From positions 501,534,109-501,598,108 of the forward strand of contig NC_064614.1 of the NCBI RefSeq assembly GCF_023898315.1: a DNA stretch of 64,000 nucleotides, given 5' to 3'. Positions 1 to 10,960 of this stretch are shown here, piece by piece. The position numbers were made by a program, and so were the translations under genes. Source of the DNA: Schistocerca nitens. Taxonomy: Eukaryota > Arthropoda > Insecta > Orthoptera > Acrididae. Numbering within the stretch: position 1 is the first letter of the stretch; every line of letters begins with the position of its first letter. The notes under the pieces are model-generated. The model did no database searches, was not told where the DNA came from, and saw nothing but the letters and a program-made list of their open reading frames with translations.

Positions 1-137
1 TCTAAGTTCTTAATCAATTAATCACACCATTCAGCACTCAGATCCCCATAACAGTCTTCCTTCCGACTCGTAATTGCTAGACGGTATCCCACGCTCACTG
101 TTTCACTGTTGATCAAATGCAATCCGAATGCAATTTG

Positions 138-191
<54 letters not shown>

Positions 192-834
192 CAGATAACC
201 TGTTTATAATCTCCCAGAAATCCACTTATGTACCTGACCAAACAGCCACCCGCAGGCTAACTTGTGAACACTTGGGCGTGCAGCGAAAGTCCCGCCCTCA
301 TGCGCCAGCTCGGGAGAAGGAATGACAACCATGTCCGCTACAAGCGGCCAGTCGCTCTATCGGTAGGCTGCGCTCTCTGACGTTGAATGAAACTCAGATC
401 AGATATGCTCCTAAGATGACCCAAACACCGGAGTGGCTGAACCATGTATCTTGTCTGATGACTACATTATGCTGAGCGCTAGAGTTAATACTATGATAAG
501 CTCGGTGTGGACTTACTGTCCCGACCAGAAGAAGCATGCCTGCCTGTATGCCTAACAGTTCGGCGGGTCGATGTGTGTTTGTTGACGTGCGGCGTACACC
601 GGCCTGTGTTATGATTGATAAGCTGTGCATGCCTGGCGGTGTTGTGTAGCCGACGGTAGGCGCCTGCTAATTCCACAGTCTGTCCTTCATGGATATATTA
701 CGTGCGACTACCATCCTAGGAGAAAGGCCAGGAATACAACAAGAACAGATTTTACTCCACTTCTACAACTGAAACTTTACACTAAGGTGAAAGAGTCATG
801 GGATAGTCTTATGCACATTAACAAATGGCGTTAG
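1..834. other. no gene seen
   Basis: Apart from the CT microsatellite I see no coding motif, splice-bounded exon or repeat that I recognise. Short open frames on both strands lack any family signature. Confidence 0.55.
141..188. repeat. (CT)24 microsatellite
   Basis: An uninterrupted run of CT dinucleotides. It produces a meaningless Ser-Leu repeat in translation. Confidence 0.98.
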
Positions 835-1139
835 TATCATATAAACGGACAGTGCATTGGCGGTTCTCTGACTTGTACTCAGAGGATTCATGTGAAAAGG
901 TTTCCGACGTGATTATGGCCGCATGATGGGAACTAACAGACCTTGAATGCGGAACAGCAGTTGGAGCTAGACGCATGGAACATTCGATTACAGAAATCAT
1001 TAGAGAATTCAGTATTCAGAGACTCATAGTCAAGAGTGTGCTGAGAATATCAAATTTTCAGGCATTACCTCTCACCACGGTCAACACAGTTGCTGACAGC
1101 CTTCACTTAACGACCGAGACCATTGGCGTTTGCGTACAG

Positions 1140-2368
1140 CAGGGCTTAACAACTGGCCGGTTTTGAGCACGAGTACTCGCGTCTGCTCAGGCACCTGCTC
1201 GCGAGCAGCTGCAAGGTCGCGGAGTGGGGTGGGAGGGGAGGGAGGGGAAATGCGCGCGCACGTTTGAATAGGGCCGCAGCGTGCCTATTGAATTCGCGCC
1301 GACTGTGTAACGTTTAAAGTACTACGATCAGCTCGTAACAGTCACTTCGCTGGTTAAGAATCATGTGAAGTCGCCGTTGTGTAACCCCAACCATGCTTTC
1401 GCAGTTCAACCCCCATTGGGAGGAATTGTATCTGTTTACTGGAAAAGATGGTGTTGCAAAATGATTAGTATGTCACAAAACGCTGAATTCTTTTACGAAA
1501 TTTAATTTGCAGCGACATTATATGTCGTACCACGCGAAAGACTACGGACGTGGAAAATGTGATTGACCAGATCGTGCACAGGAAGTTATTAAACTTAAAA
1601 GGAAGCTATCCGAAGATCTGGACGACGAAGAAAAATCAACTGAGGCAGCTCTCAGAGTGGGTTACAAAATTGCTTTGCTTTTAGCAAAATCCCTGCGCCC
1701 CTTCACTGATGGCGATTTAATAAAAGATGGTTTTATAGTTGCAGCGAAACATTTGTGTCTATCTCAAGCTGAACAGTTTCGGATTGTGCCATTATCTGAC
1801 ATGACCATTATGCGTCGCATACAGGACATGGCAGACGACGTCCAGAGCCAGTTTGCAAATATCTGTAAAGATTTTATGGCGTATTCTCTAGCTCTAGACG
1901 AAAGTGTTGATATCACTGGAACAGCGCAGCTTGCCATATTTATTAGAGGTGTTAATAGAGATCTTCAGGTGAGGGAGGAGCTCCTCGATGTAGTAGCCAT
2001 GAAGAACACTACAACCGTAGGTGATATTTTAAGTAGTGTTGATGAAAGTGTTGAAAATATAGGATTGTCGTGGAATTCTTTAGTTTCAGTGTCTACAGAT
2101 GGTAGAGACATACACTAAGCTAATAAAATTATGAGGCACGTGTACATTCTCCTTTATTTGTTTCATCTGTCGCAGTAATAATTCGTGAGTGATATCCCTG
2201 CAGGTGGCCGCGGATTTACATCGACTGGCGGCAGCTGTTGTGTACCCCACGTGACTCTCCCCACTCTCCGCTCTGGTCCGATAGTGGGGGTAGCGTGCTC
2301 GCGCTGCTCCGTGCTCGCGCCTTGCTGCTCACAGCTTGCTCCGCGAGCACGTATGTTGTGAAGCCCTG
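1140..2368 (+). mobile_element. hAT transposon, internally deleted, with 8-bp TSD
   Basis: The element is bounded by an identical 8-bp duplication, GCGTACAG, at 1132-1139 and 2369-2376. The ends are inverted repeats: the left end reads CAGGGCTTAACAAC and the right end, reversed, reads CAGGGCTTCACAAC. CAGGG termini and 8-bp duplications are hallmarks of hAT elements. Both subterminal regions are GC-rich and carry repeated GAGCACG/GCTCGCG motifs (1165-1215 and 2285-2352), which may be transposase binding sites. The transposase is only partial, so the copy is non-autonomous. Confidence 0.88.
1402..2118 (+). pseudogene. hAT transposase fragment, ZBED/GTF2IRD2-like
   Basis: One reading frame, broken by stops at 1462 and 1564, runs from FNPHWEELYLF through a BED/TTF-type zinc finger remnant (LVC then LQRHYMSYH). 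The first zinc cysteine codon appears to have become TGA. The frame continues through LAKSLRPFTDGDLIKDGF and FMAYSLALDESVDITGTAQLAIFIRGV to SVSTDG. This is the N-terminal half of the hAT transposase family that also gave rise to GTF2IRD2/ZBED-type genes, including the first catalytic Asp region (ALDESVD). It stops abruptly at 2118, where the family normally continues for several hundred residues, so the catalytic C-terminus and dimerisation domain are missing. The open part from 1567 has no ATG near its start. Recognition of the family is confident; loss of function is clear. Confidence 0.85.
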
Positions 2369-3429
2369 GCGTACAGTTATCAGCGCTGGCAGACAAGCAA
2401 CACTGCGTGAAGTAACATCAGATATCAATGTGGGACGTAGAACTAACGTATCCGTTAGCACAGTGCAGCGAAATTTGGCGTTTAGTGGGCTATAGTGGCA
2501 AACGACCGACGCGTGTTCCTTTAACAGCCGACATCGCCTGCATTGCCCCTCCTGGGCTCGTGACCATATTGGTTGAACGCTAGACGAGCGGAAAACAGTG
2601 GCCTGGTCAGACGAATCCTGATTTCTGTTGGAAAGAGCTGACGGCAGGGTTACAGTTTGGCGCAGACCCTATGAGGCCATGGAGCCAAGTTTTGAACAAG
2701 GTATTGTTAGGCTGTGTTCACAGGGAATGGACTGGGTCCTCTAACCAGCAGAGTCGGCTACTTGAAGACCATTTGCAGCCATCATGTTGCCAAACAACGA
2801 TAGAATGACAATGCTCCATGCCACTGGATCACAATTGTTCGCGACTGGTTTGAAGAACATTCTTGACAAATAGAGCGAATGATTTGGCCACCCAGGTAGC
2901 CCGACATGAACCTCATCGAACATTTATGGAACGTAATCGAGAGGTCAGTTCGTAAAAACCTGTGCCGGCAACTCTTTAGCAATTATGGACAGCTATAGAG
3001 GCATCTTGGCGCAATCTTTCTGCAGGGAACTTCTAACGACTTGTTGAGTCCAATCCACGTCAAGCTGCTGCACTACGTCCGACACGATATTAGGTGGTAT
3101 CCAATGACTTTTGTCACATCAGAATACTTTTGTTTTTAACCAGACGTGTTTCACGTACTTCTTTCAGCCACTTTCGGCCATCTGCAAAGAAATAATTTTT
3201 CGTTCAACGATAAATAATTTCTTGTCAGATACAAATTATTTAATAGCAGCACTTCATTGTCATTTCAATGTTCATAGGCAGCGATCTGCGGCCTATCTGA
3301 AGGCATAGTACAATAGTGGAGCAGGCGTCAGTGTTTCGGAGCACACCGTTCAGCTGTTACTGAACGTTGCGTTCCCACGTAGGCACGACGACGTCGTCAG
3401 TTACGACTGCACTGGGTAGGGGATCATGT

Positions 3430-3650
3430 AGCTTGGACCGTGGATCACCGGGAACATATCGCCAAGTTGGATGAGTCACATTGATTTTTTCACTAGGTCA
3501 GTGGTTGAGAGCCGCATACTTCGTTTTGCAGGCGAACGGCTGCACCGCGCCACAATGCAGGCCAGTTAGGACAGTTATTGTTTTGGGGAATGTTCTCCTG
3601 GCCTTCCGTTGAGTCCATGGTAGCAATCGAAGCATAATGGCACAGTGACG
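3430..3650 (+). mobile_element. Tc1-like relic, 5' part (split by LINE)
   Basis: A short degenerate stretch reads FWGMFSWPSVESMVAIEA, which fits the block after the first catalytic Asp in Tc1-like transposases. A DESH-like motif lies upstream near 3473. Its likely continuation begins at about 4541, on the other side of a minus-strand LINE fragment. Joining the two parts into one element is an inference. Confidence 0.5.
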
Positions 3651-4540
3651 GACAGAGCGAGATGGGTTTCACACGATCGTCGCTTTCGGAACCCATGTTC
3701 CAAAATTCTACAGCAGACCGTCGTCAGAGATATAGTCCTACAGTTTTGTGCGTCTGTTCGACAACCCATTTTGAAAACTGGAATGACCTATGATTTTTCA
3801 ATAATTAGGAATGCTTCGCTCCTTTAGAGACTTATGGCACATTGCTGCTAGAGGACGGGCAAGTTCTTTCGCATATTCTATGCAGAATCGTATTGGTATC
3901 CTTTCAGGTCCAGTGGCCTTTCCTCTGTTGAGAGATTTCAGTAGCTTTTCATCCCTTTGTCAGTTATTTAAACATCTGTAATTTTGTCGTTCGTGCGACG
4001 ATTTGAAGGAGGAACTGCCGCTCAAATGGCTGTAAGCGCTATGGGACTTAACATCTGAGGTCATCAGTCCCCTAGACTTAGAACTACTTAAACCTAACTA
4101 ACCCAAGGACAGCACACACACCCATGCCCGAGGCAGGATTCGAACCTGCGACCGTAGCAGCAGCGCGGTTCCGGACTGAAGCGCCTAGAACCGCTCGGCC
4201 ACAACGACCGGCGAGGAACTGCAGTGCGCTCTTTCTCTGCGAAATAGTTTTGGATAAAAGACGTTTGATATTTCGGTCGTTTGTGTCTCATCCTCTCTTC
4301 CAATGCCATTACGGTCACAGAGTACCTGGCCAGATGGCTTCTACCCGTTTACTGATTTAAAGTAAGACCAAAACTTAATAGGATTTTCTGTGAAATTGAT
4401 AGATAGGATTTCACTTTCAAATCTGTTGAACGCTTCGTGCATAGCCCTCCTTACGCTAATTTGGTTTTTGTTCGTCTGTGAGGCTTTGGCTACGTTTAAA
4501 TCTGCAGCGAAGCTCTCTTTGCTTTCGTGGTAACTTCCTT
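3651..4540 (-). pseudogene. LINE reverse transcriptase fragment
   Basis: On the minus strand, 4595-4341 encodes the linker before the RT domain (KASQTNKNQISVRRAMHEAF, NPIKFWSYFKSVNG). After an interrupting SINE, 4010-3651 encodes SLNRGKATGPERIPI, ARPLAAMCHKSLKE and ISLTTVCCRILEH followed directly by GFRKRRSCETHLAL. These are the early RT blocks of jockey/CR1-like non-LTR retrotransposons. The jump from LEH to GFRKRR drops about 20 residues. The left end is truncated inside the RT. It belongs to the same broad group as the copy at 58.8 kb. Confidence 0.8.
4019..4212 (-). mobile_element. SINE-A, full length
   Basis: A tRNA-derived SINE in reverse orientation. The body starts near 4023 and the tRNA-like head ends with CGGCCACAACGACCGGC. 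The B box, reversed, is GGATTCGAACC-like at about 4136. A 10-bp duplication, GAGGAACTGC, flanks it at 4009-4018 and 4213-4222, so it inserted into the LINE fragment. Confidence 0.93.
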
Positions 4541-4990
4541 GACGACGATGACTTCTTCCAGCAGGATAGCGTAACTGCGCGTCTGACAAGCCCACAATCG
4601 TGTTACAGTGGTTTGAAGATCATGATAAGGAACTCGCGTTGATGCCTTGTCCACCAAAGCCGCCTAATTGGTACCCTATGTAATACGCCAGGGACGCTAT
4701 CTTGCGACAGATCGCGCCCGCAGTCCACCAGGCCGTAATTTTCGGGAATTGGTAGACCTGTCCTTAGACATGTGGTGCCATATACCTTCGAAAACCTTCC
4801 AACAACTTTCAGAATCTATACTGCACGAATGGCTGCCTTATTGGGTTCCAAAAGTGTGGCTGCACACCACTAACGAGATGGTCGCAGTATTTGGCTCGCA
4901 AGTGTAAATTCATTGTCCCTTGTGTAAACTCCTGGACGCAAACATTATTGACAAGTTTACACTCAGCTATCTGTCTCAACTTTACAATAC
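4541..4990 (+). mobile_element. Tc1-like relic, 3' part
   Basis: The sequence encodes DDDFFQQDSVTARLT, where QQD contains the second catalytic Asp. In another frame follow IVLQWFEDHDKELALMPCPP and RDAILRQIAPAVHQA. This is the same Tc1-like subgroup as the minus-strand relic at 60.5 kb (ARIVLKM, PPNSPDVN). Several frameshifts and stops make it a relic. It is probably the continuation of 3430-3650. Confidence 0.7.
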
Positions 4991-5244
4991 ACTTTACTTA
5001 ATCGTACTGCTACATCGTTGCTGTTTACTGCGCAGGACCTTGCTGCTAAGTTGTCTGAGGGATCATGGGAACTCTTTGAGGGTAGCAGCTGAGTCCGAAC
5101 TTGGGGAGGGAAGGAGATTGAATGGTATATAGTAAGGGAAACAGATTGTCTATAATCACATGTGTATGTTATAATGTTAAATATCCCTTACTATCAAAAT
5201 GATTGTAGATGTACAGAAAGTATCTATCCTACGTTGAACCAATT

Positions 5245-5345
5245 ATTGGGTGGTTTGTTGGTTTTGGTGGAGGGGGGAGGGGGGACCAAACACTGAGGTC
5301 ATCGGTCCTCCTAGTCCCCCCCCCCCCACCCGGGCTAGGGAAGGA
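5245..5345 (-). mobile_element. SINE-B fragment with poly-C tract
   Basis: The order of GGTTTGTTGGTTTTGG, ACCAAACACTGAGGTCATCG and GGCTAGGGAAGGATGA resembles the better SINE-B copy at 36.84 kb. A run of 12-13 C residues at about 5317-5329 interrupts it. The tRNA-like head is absent. Confidence 0.6.
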
Positions 5346-5366
5346 TGATAGAAACATTATATTAGC

Positions 5367-5368
<2 letters not shown>

Positions 5369-5404
<36 letters not shown>
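5369..5404. repeat. (AT)18 microsatellite
   Basis: A perfect AT dinucleotide run of 36 bp. Confidence 0.97.
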
Positions 5405-5409
<5 letters not shown>

Positions 5410-6497
5410 TATAGCTGTCTCATTATGTAGGGCGCCGCTTCCTCTTTATGCTTTTAATAGGCCCATGATTTTTTGTTTCAGTAAATGTCTCTCGAATATT
5501 GTTGCTTTCTGACGTCATCAGTATTTATTCATTAACTCTTGACACTTTCTGCAGTCGTTAAGTAAATACATTGTGCAAAATTTCAACACAACATGAACTT
5601 GGTAGTTACATTGACCATTCATGACAACTGAAACTATTGTGGCACGTGTGGCGCCTGATATTTCTATAAGGACTACGTACATAACTTCCAGATACTAGAA
5701 CAGGATAGAGATCAAATGAATTTTATTATGACTTTCTTAATTAAAGTTACTTTTCAGGTATAATTTGCATAATGTTTCTGGAAATAATTATTTATATAAA
5801 GATTTATACGCCTAATAATTAATAACAAAGGTTGCAGCTGTTGACAGCATAAAAATTATCAGCTTCCTGTCTTTGTGTAATTACCGATTGAATTATCGAT
5901 TGTAAAATGAGAAAAATTAAAAATGAAGATAGAAATTTTGTTTAAGTGAAAACTAAAGCATAGTAATATTATTTTCGCAGTAACGTGATTTCTGACACCT
6001 GTAAGTTAACAAGTGCCATACTAATTTTCATGGTTCTGGATAGATGTTGCTAAATGAATCAATATGAAAAATAAAATTATATTATCAGAAAAACAGTGTT
6101 TTCGTGATAAAATTATATTTAGATGCGAAATATATAATTTAAGAATAAAACTTAAATCAAGTCAGACCGAAATTTATACGGAATCGAACATTTCAATTGT
6201 AGTGAGAAAATTCTGAGGAGGCAAGATTCATGACAACATGAATATTAAGGCAACCTAGAAGTTGTCACGTTTCCGAAAACGTTATGTTTATAGTTAAGCA
6301 AACTATTATTTTCATGCAGGTCACTTAATATGTGTAAAAGAATTAGGTGAAAAAGGTTTGGTTGAAAACAATGATAAAAATTTATAGTGAACCTTATCTG
6401 AAACAGAAACAGTGGTGACGTAGCAACTGAGAAAGAATGACAGCAAAGAGGTACTTTAAAATTCTTTTTGTGTTCTATAAAACACGTGCTGTGTAAC
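5405..6497. other. AT-rich, nothing recognised
   Basis: AT-rich sequence with no long frame, no repeat I know and no splice-bounded exon. Confidence 0.6.
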
Positions 6498-6564
6498 ATG
6501 CCCGAGGCAGGATTCGAACCTGCGACCGTAGCCGTCGCGCGGTTCCAGACTGTAGCGTCTAGAA
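6498..6564 (-). mobile_element. SINE-A fragment (tRNA head only)
   Basis: The stretch from ATGCCCGAGGCAGGATTCGA to GTAGCGTCTAGAA matches only the tRNA-like half of SINE-A in reverse. The body is missing on the left and the extreme head on the right. Confidence 0.85.
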
Positions 6565-6936
6565 TTCGACGTTGCGTTTGTCGGTACAGGCCCAGCGGCT
6601 TCCAACCACCGCCCTGACTGCAGTTTCGTTTCTATATTTGGTCCGCGTTCAACAAATCCGGCAGGTACATTCCGCGTTTGTTTCTCACATTTGATATTTC
6701 GTATAAAATTTCTTGTTGTCTGTGAATCAAAATTGGTAGTAATAATAAATGTTTTCCATAGAAGCTAGTGGTGGCATAATATGGCTGTCAATAAATAAGT
6801 ACAAGCTGTGCGGCACCTCCTCCAGAAAGTGTATTTCTTTTTATCTTCGCATTGACCAACGGCGATCAAGAAAGAACGTCACTTCCTCTTCTTTCTTTCA
6901 TCCTTCCTTATTTCCAGTAGGGAGGAGCGAACAAAA
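6565..6936. other. no gene seen
   Basis: No recognised coding or repeat signature. Confidence 0.55.
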
Positions 6937-7121
6937 TAGTTCAAATGGCTCTGAGCACTATGGGACTTAACTGCTGAGGTCATCAGTCCCCAGAACTACT
7001 TAAACCTAACTAACCTAAGGACATCACACACATCTATGGCCGAGGCAGGATTCGAACCTGCGATCGTAGCGGTCGCGCGGTTCCAGAGTGTAGCGCCTAG
7101 AACCGCTCGGCCACTCCGGCT
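6937..7121 (-). mobile_element. SINE-A
   Basis: A nearly full-length reverse copy, from TTCAAATGGCTCTGAGCACT to CGCTCGGCCACTCCGGCT. It abuts the Tc1-like relic that starts just downstream. I could not identify a clear target duplication. Confidence 0.9.
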
Positions 7122-7142
7122 ATCAATTTCTAGGCTGGACCA

Positions 7143-7796
7143 TCAACAATTGTCAGCGTGCGAACCATTCAACGAAGCATCATTGATATGGGCTTTCGGA
7201 GTTGAAGGCCCACTCGTGTACCCTTGATCACTGCACGACACAAAGCTTTTCTCCTCGCCTGGGCCCGTGAACACCGACTTTGGACTGTTGATGACTGGAA
7301 ACATGTTGGCTGGTCGGACAAGTCTCAATTCAAATTCTGTCGAACGGATGGACGTGTACGGGTATGGAGAAAACCTCATGAATCCATGGACCCTACATGT
7401 CAGAAAGAGACTATTCAAGCTGGTGGAAGCTTTGTAATAGTGTGGGGCGTGTGCAGCTGGAGTGATATGGGACTCCTGATGTGTCTAGGTACGACTCTGT
7501 CAGGTGACACGTACGTAAGCATCCTGTCTTGTAACCTGCATGCCGACGGACTTGGGCAGTTCCAGTAGGACAATCCGACACAACACACGTCCAGAATTGC
7601 TGCAGAGTGGCTCCACGAACACTCTTCTAAGTTTAAACACTTCCGCTGGCCACCAGACTCCGCGGAGATGAACATTATTGAGCATATCTGCGACGTCTTG
7701 CAACGTGCTGTTCAGAAGACATCTCCACTCCCTCGTACTCGTAATCGCTGCAGGATTCATGGTGTCAGTTTCCTCCAGCACTACTTCAGACGTTAG
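7143..7796 (+). pseudogene. Tc1-like transposase relic
   Basis: The frame encodes a paired-type DNA-binding remnant (VSVRTIQRSIIDMGF), then VDDWKHVGWSDKSQFKFCRT with the first catalytic Asp, DGRVRVWRKPHESMDP, and SFVIVWGVCSWSDMG. An in-frame TAG replaces the Gln before the second Asp (FQ then stop then DNPTQHTS). Thereafter WPPDSAEMNIIEHICDVLQ carries the Glu. I count 36 residues between the second Asp and the Glu. Besides that stop there is one early TGA (7203-7205), so this copy is less decayed than most relics here. The N-terminal DNA-binding domain is truncated next to the SINE at 6937-7121. Confidence 0.85.
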
Positions 7797-8101
7797 TTAG
7801 GTGCACTTATGCCTTCTCGCGCCGGCCCTACACGATATTAGGCAGATGTACCAGTTTGTTTGGCTCTTTAGTGTATATCTAAAATCTTAAAATGAGAATA
7901 TAAGAAATGTATATAAGCCATACTAATAATAAGAAGGATGTTTTGTATTGAGCAAAATACTGTGCACTCATCGTGTATTTGTTTAAAGTGACCCACTTTC
8001 GATGCACAGTAGAGTGGTAACGCGCGGAACGGCGCTAGCACGAAATCGCGCTCGCGCGGCGCGGCGCAGAGCGACGTGTGACGCTGGCGGCTGTGTTGCA
8101 G

Positions 8102-8256
8102 GGGCGGCGTCGGCGGGCAAACACGAGAGCTGGGAGTTCGACTCCGGCGCGCGCGACCTCAGCCCGGAGCCGCACACGCTGCAGAAGCTGGTCGAGGCCG
8201 CCGGCGGTTCGCTCACCGCGGGGTCGCCTGCCTCCATGCTGGACCTCGCCAACAAG
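8102..8256 (+). CDS. candidate host exon, unidentified protein
   Basis: An open, GC-rich 155-bp segment sits between a consensus acceptor (TGTGTTGCAG) and donor (AACAAG followed by GTGCGT). It encodes 51 codons after two leading bases, including KHESWEFDSGARDLSPEPH and TLQKLVEAAGGS, and ends MLDLANK at a codon boundary. Composition differs sharply from the AT-rich flanks, and the sequence is not part of any transposon family I recognise. I do not know the protein. It could equally be a chance frame in a CpG-rich patch. If real, it implies a plus-strand gene whose introns hold most of this window. Confidence 0.4.
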
Positions 8257-8479
8257 GTGCGTCAACTTCGCAGCCACCCAGCGCCAGCATCCAATCACCA
8301 AGTACTACACTTTAGAGTCCAGAAAGGAACGGCCAGGCGTCTTGCGCGAGCAACCGTGGGAATTAAGACGGCATGAGCACCCGTTTATTTTCAGTACTCG
8401 TGACGTTACGACGAGATGATTTCATTTCGGTCGTAAAAAGATGTCTAATTTTCAAATTAGAACCCGGGCTACGCTATAC

Positions 8480-9024
8480 CGGGTGTTTCAGAAGTGATTG
8501 TCAATATTCAGGGGTGTGACAGGAATGGTCATTCGAAACAAAAAAGTCAAGTAAACATTGGCTCTAAATCGCATACGTTAAGAGATATGAGCAATTCTTG
8601 ATCTTCCATTATGTGAAACAGATCTCTTCTACTGCAAGCTCTTTGCTTTCCATATTTTGGGATGTGATATTATGGACCAAAACGAGAAAAACAGTCCAGT
8701 AAACATTTGCTCCAAAATGCATACCTTAAAAGTTATGAGCACTTCTTCATTAGAAGAGTAGCGAAGATGAAAAAGTGCTCGTAGCTCTTAAGGTATGCAT
8801 TTTAGAGTATATGTTTACGGGACATTTCTTTTCTACCATTTCCCAAAATATGGAAAGCAAAGAGCGTGCAATAGAAGAGATTTGTTTCACAGTATTGAAG
8901 ACCAATAATTGCTCATAGCTCTTAAGGTATGCATTTTAGAGCCCATGTTTACTTGACTTTTTTGTTTCGAATGGTCACTCCTCTCACATCCCTGAATGTT
9001 GATCTTCACTTCTGAAACACTCTG
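8480..9024. mobile_element. foldback MITE, ~545 bp
   Basis: The two halves are long, imperfect inverted copies. The left end CGGGTGTTTCAGAAGTGA pairs with TCACTTCTGAAACACTCTG on the right, and the match continues inward. For example, AAAATGCATACCTTAAAAG at about 8713 pairs with CTTAAGGTATGCATTTTAG at about 8789. CATATTTTGGGA at about 8651 pairs with TCCCAAAATATG at about 8842. The axis lies near 8752. It has no coding capacity. The transposase family is unknown to me. Confidence 0.88.
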
Positions 9025-9098
9025 TGGATTTTCACTTCAGACCATTTAATTAATTTTTACGAAATAATTTGTACTGGAACATTCAATTGTCACTAATA

Positions 9099-9139
9099 TT
9101 TCATTATCACGAATGACGGCAGCATGTTGCCATCATCAG
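9099..9139 (-). ncRNA. possible hammerhead-like core (weak)
   Basis: On the minus strand CTGATGA is followed by a short hairpin GGCA/TGCC and later GAAATATTAG. This order of CTGATGA, stem II and GAAA matches the conserved core of hammerhead ribozymes, which are known in Penelope-like elements. The spacing between stem II and GAAA is too long and stem III is not evident, so it is at best a decayed copy. Confidence 0.2.
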
Positions 9140-9625
9140 ATGCATTTACGTTAAAACTGTTAGTAACAAGTGACTGTTGCACTATATATTATTTCACAAC
9201 AATCATGTAATACATTTGCAGCCCTCAAATAATACCCATATAACATGGATAAATTTAAGACCTAATTAATTCCGAACCACAAAAACTACCACATGAGGGA
9301 AACGCAGAAATTTCTTGCAAGCAATTCGTATTTTGTGGCGTATGTTAGAAGAAAAGTGAGCAGATTATTAGCAGTAGTTATTTCCTGCCAGTTTGACGTA
9401 ATGTGGTCAACAGTAATTAAAACTTAAAGTAGGGCCGTCCATTCAGTTTGAGCTATTCGTACCTTCTGCAATAAAGAGAGTCATCGACCTTTGAGTCCCT
9501 CATCAGCTACACAACATTATGCTGCCTTTGGCTGCCTCCAACGTAACGCAGTGATGCACTGCCCACACTGCTTCGTAATCTTCAGCTAAATGAACAACCA
9601 GCTGGACGATGCTATACGTAAAGTA

Positions 9626-10233
9626 TAAGAGGTGACCAAAAAGTTCTGGTGAGCATTAAGGCAGTCATTTCACGGACGCACCAGGTTGAAGAGAACCATC
9701 TGAGGGCGGGGGGAACAAAACACCATGACTTGCTGCGTGAAGAAGTCCGTAACTGCCTGCTGCACATCCTCGTCCGACAGGCATTTTATAACGAACTGAA
9801 GGCGTGACAATCGCGTGGCGAGACATTAGGCCTATAAGGCGGTTGCTCGTGTGTCTCCCACTTGCGTTGGCGTAACTTCTGCGTTAGGACATTTGCGATA
9901 TCGTGAACTTGGCGTACCACACCACAACAGTTGTTTTCGACAGACAAACTGCCCCTTAACCATTCTTGATTCTCCGGTGGATGTCTACGATGTTTGCCCT
10001 TCAGCACCCAAGAAAAGAACAGCAGCACGTTGTCCCTGTTTGGACGCATTTCGTAATAACGTCGCCATAGTTCACGTTTTAGCATTTGCCGCACGCATGT
10101 GGGAAAGACACTAATGCCATACTACTAATCCGTTGCCTATAAGTTGGTGCTTATATACACGCATACAAGTCATTCTACATTGCATATAAGCTGCGGCAAC
10201 GTCCCCAGACAGAAACTTTTTGATCGCTCCTTA
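9626..10233 (-). mobile_element. internally deleted mariner-like element
   Basis: TA dinucleotides flank imperfect inverted ends. The left end is TAAGAGGTGACCAAAAAGTT and the right end, reversed, is TAAGGAGCGATCAAAAAGTT. The minus strand between 10094 and 9786 reads MRQMLKRELWRRYYEMRP and QKLRQRKWETHEQPPYRPNV, resembling the C-terminal PHPPYSPDLAP block of mariner transposases with replaced residues. At about 608 bp it is roughly half the usual mariner length, so it is a non-autonomous derivative. Confidence 0.65.
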
Positions 10234-10960
10234 TACCTAGAAAATTGTATGAATGAGTAATATGTTTGTGAAATGGAAATGGAGGTTTTTTGAAAAAAGA
10301 AGAAACAAACTGCTATCTGAACTCTTACGTGATTTTTACCACTTTGAAGTGATTATTTGTTACAGCCGGAGTTTTAGTACGGTAGGAGGGAAATATGAAA
10401 AACATTTCTTAAGTGACCTAAGATTTTGCATTTGTTAACTGACGTAAGATTTGGTATAATTTACGAGTGATGAGATCATAAAAGACTTTTAACACATAGT
10501 TGTTGATAAGAAACGTGAATGGAAAATTTACATTAACTTTTAAGGAAAAAGGGTTCTTTTTGCTAAGGTAGCTGCTGTATCGCCTTCGCCATTAACAGAG
10601 TTATTATTCGTGAGGGCCTCAGTTGTTTTTAGGGCGCCCTCAGGTCACCACTCAGTAGTTTCAGAGAGGGCTACCTACCTTCCTGTCGTGTTCTAGCCAC
10701 TGACCCTGACCGATATCATATAACCAGATGGGTTCTCACACTGCACTTTCAAAGGATTTTGTGACTGAACGAATCTTTTATTCAGCGATGAAATAGAAAC
10801 ATTTTAAATGTGAAGGCTACCGGCGCAGCTCAGTTTCGACTTGTTAGCCGATACGTACTTGGTAACCTAGGACAAAATGTGCTAAACCGTCAGTTTGGGA
10901 TTTAGTTTATAATATATTTGCGCCTCTTTTTACGTTCTTTTTACGTTCCATTACAAACTT
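10234..10960. other. no gene seen
   Basis: No recognised coding or repeat signature. Confidence 0.55.

Larger units (their letters stand above)
835..3118 (+). mobile_element. Tc1-like transposon relic split by a hAT insertion
   Basis: The 5' part (835-1139) encodes a degenerate helix-turn-helix region (MEHSITEIIREFSI). This matches the minus-strand relic near 17.6 kb (MGHSISEIVREFNI). The 3' part (2377-3118) resumes the same element with WSDES-like, DGRVTVWRRPYEAM, WFEEHS and PDMNLIEHLWNVIERS motifs, which are the DDE catalytic blocks of Tc1 transposases. Stops and frameshifts are numerous, so it is dead. The two halves are separated exactly by the hAT element at 1140-2368. Confidence 0.85.

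Noticed and set aside
128-325. 65-codon frame with a Ser-Leu repeat
   Set aside because: The frame is only the translation of the CT microsatellite.
7983-8419. Longer genes on either strand around 8.0-8.4 kb
   Set aside because: Overlapping frames on both strands follow from GC-rich composition. Only the splice-bounded segment 8102-8256 has independent support.
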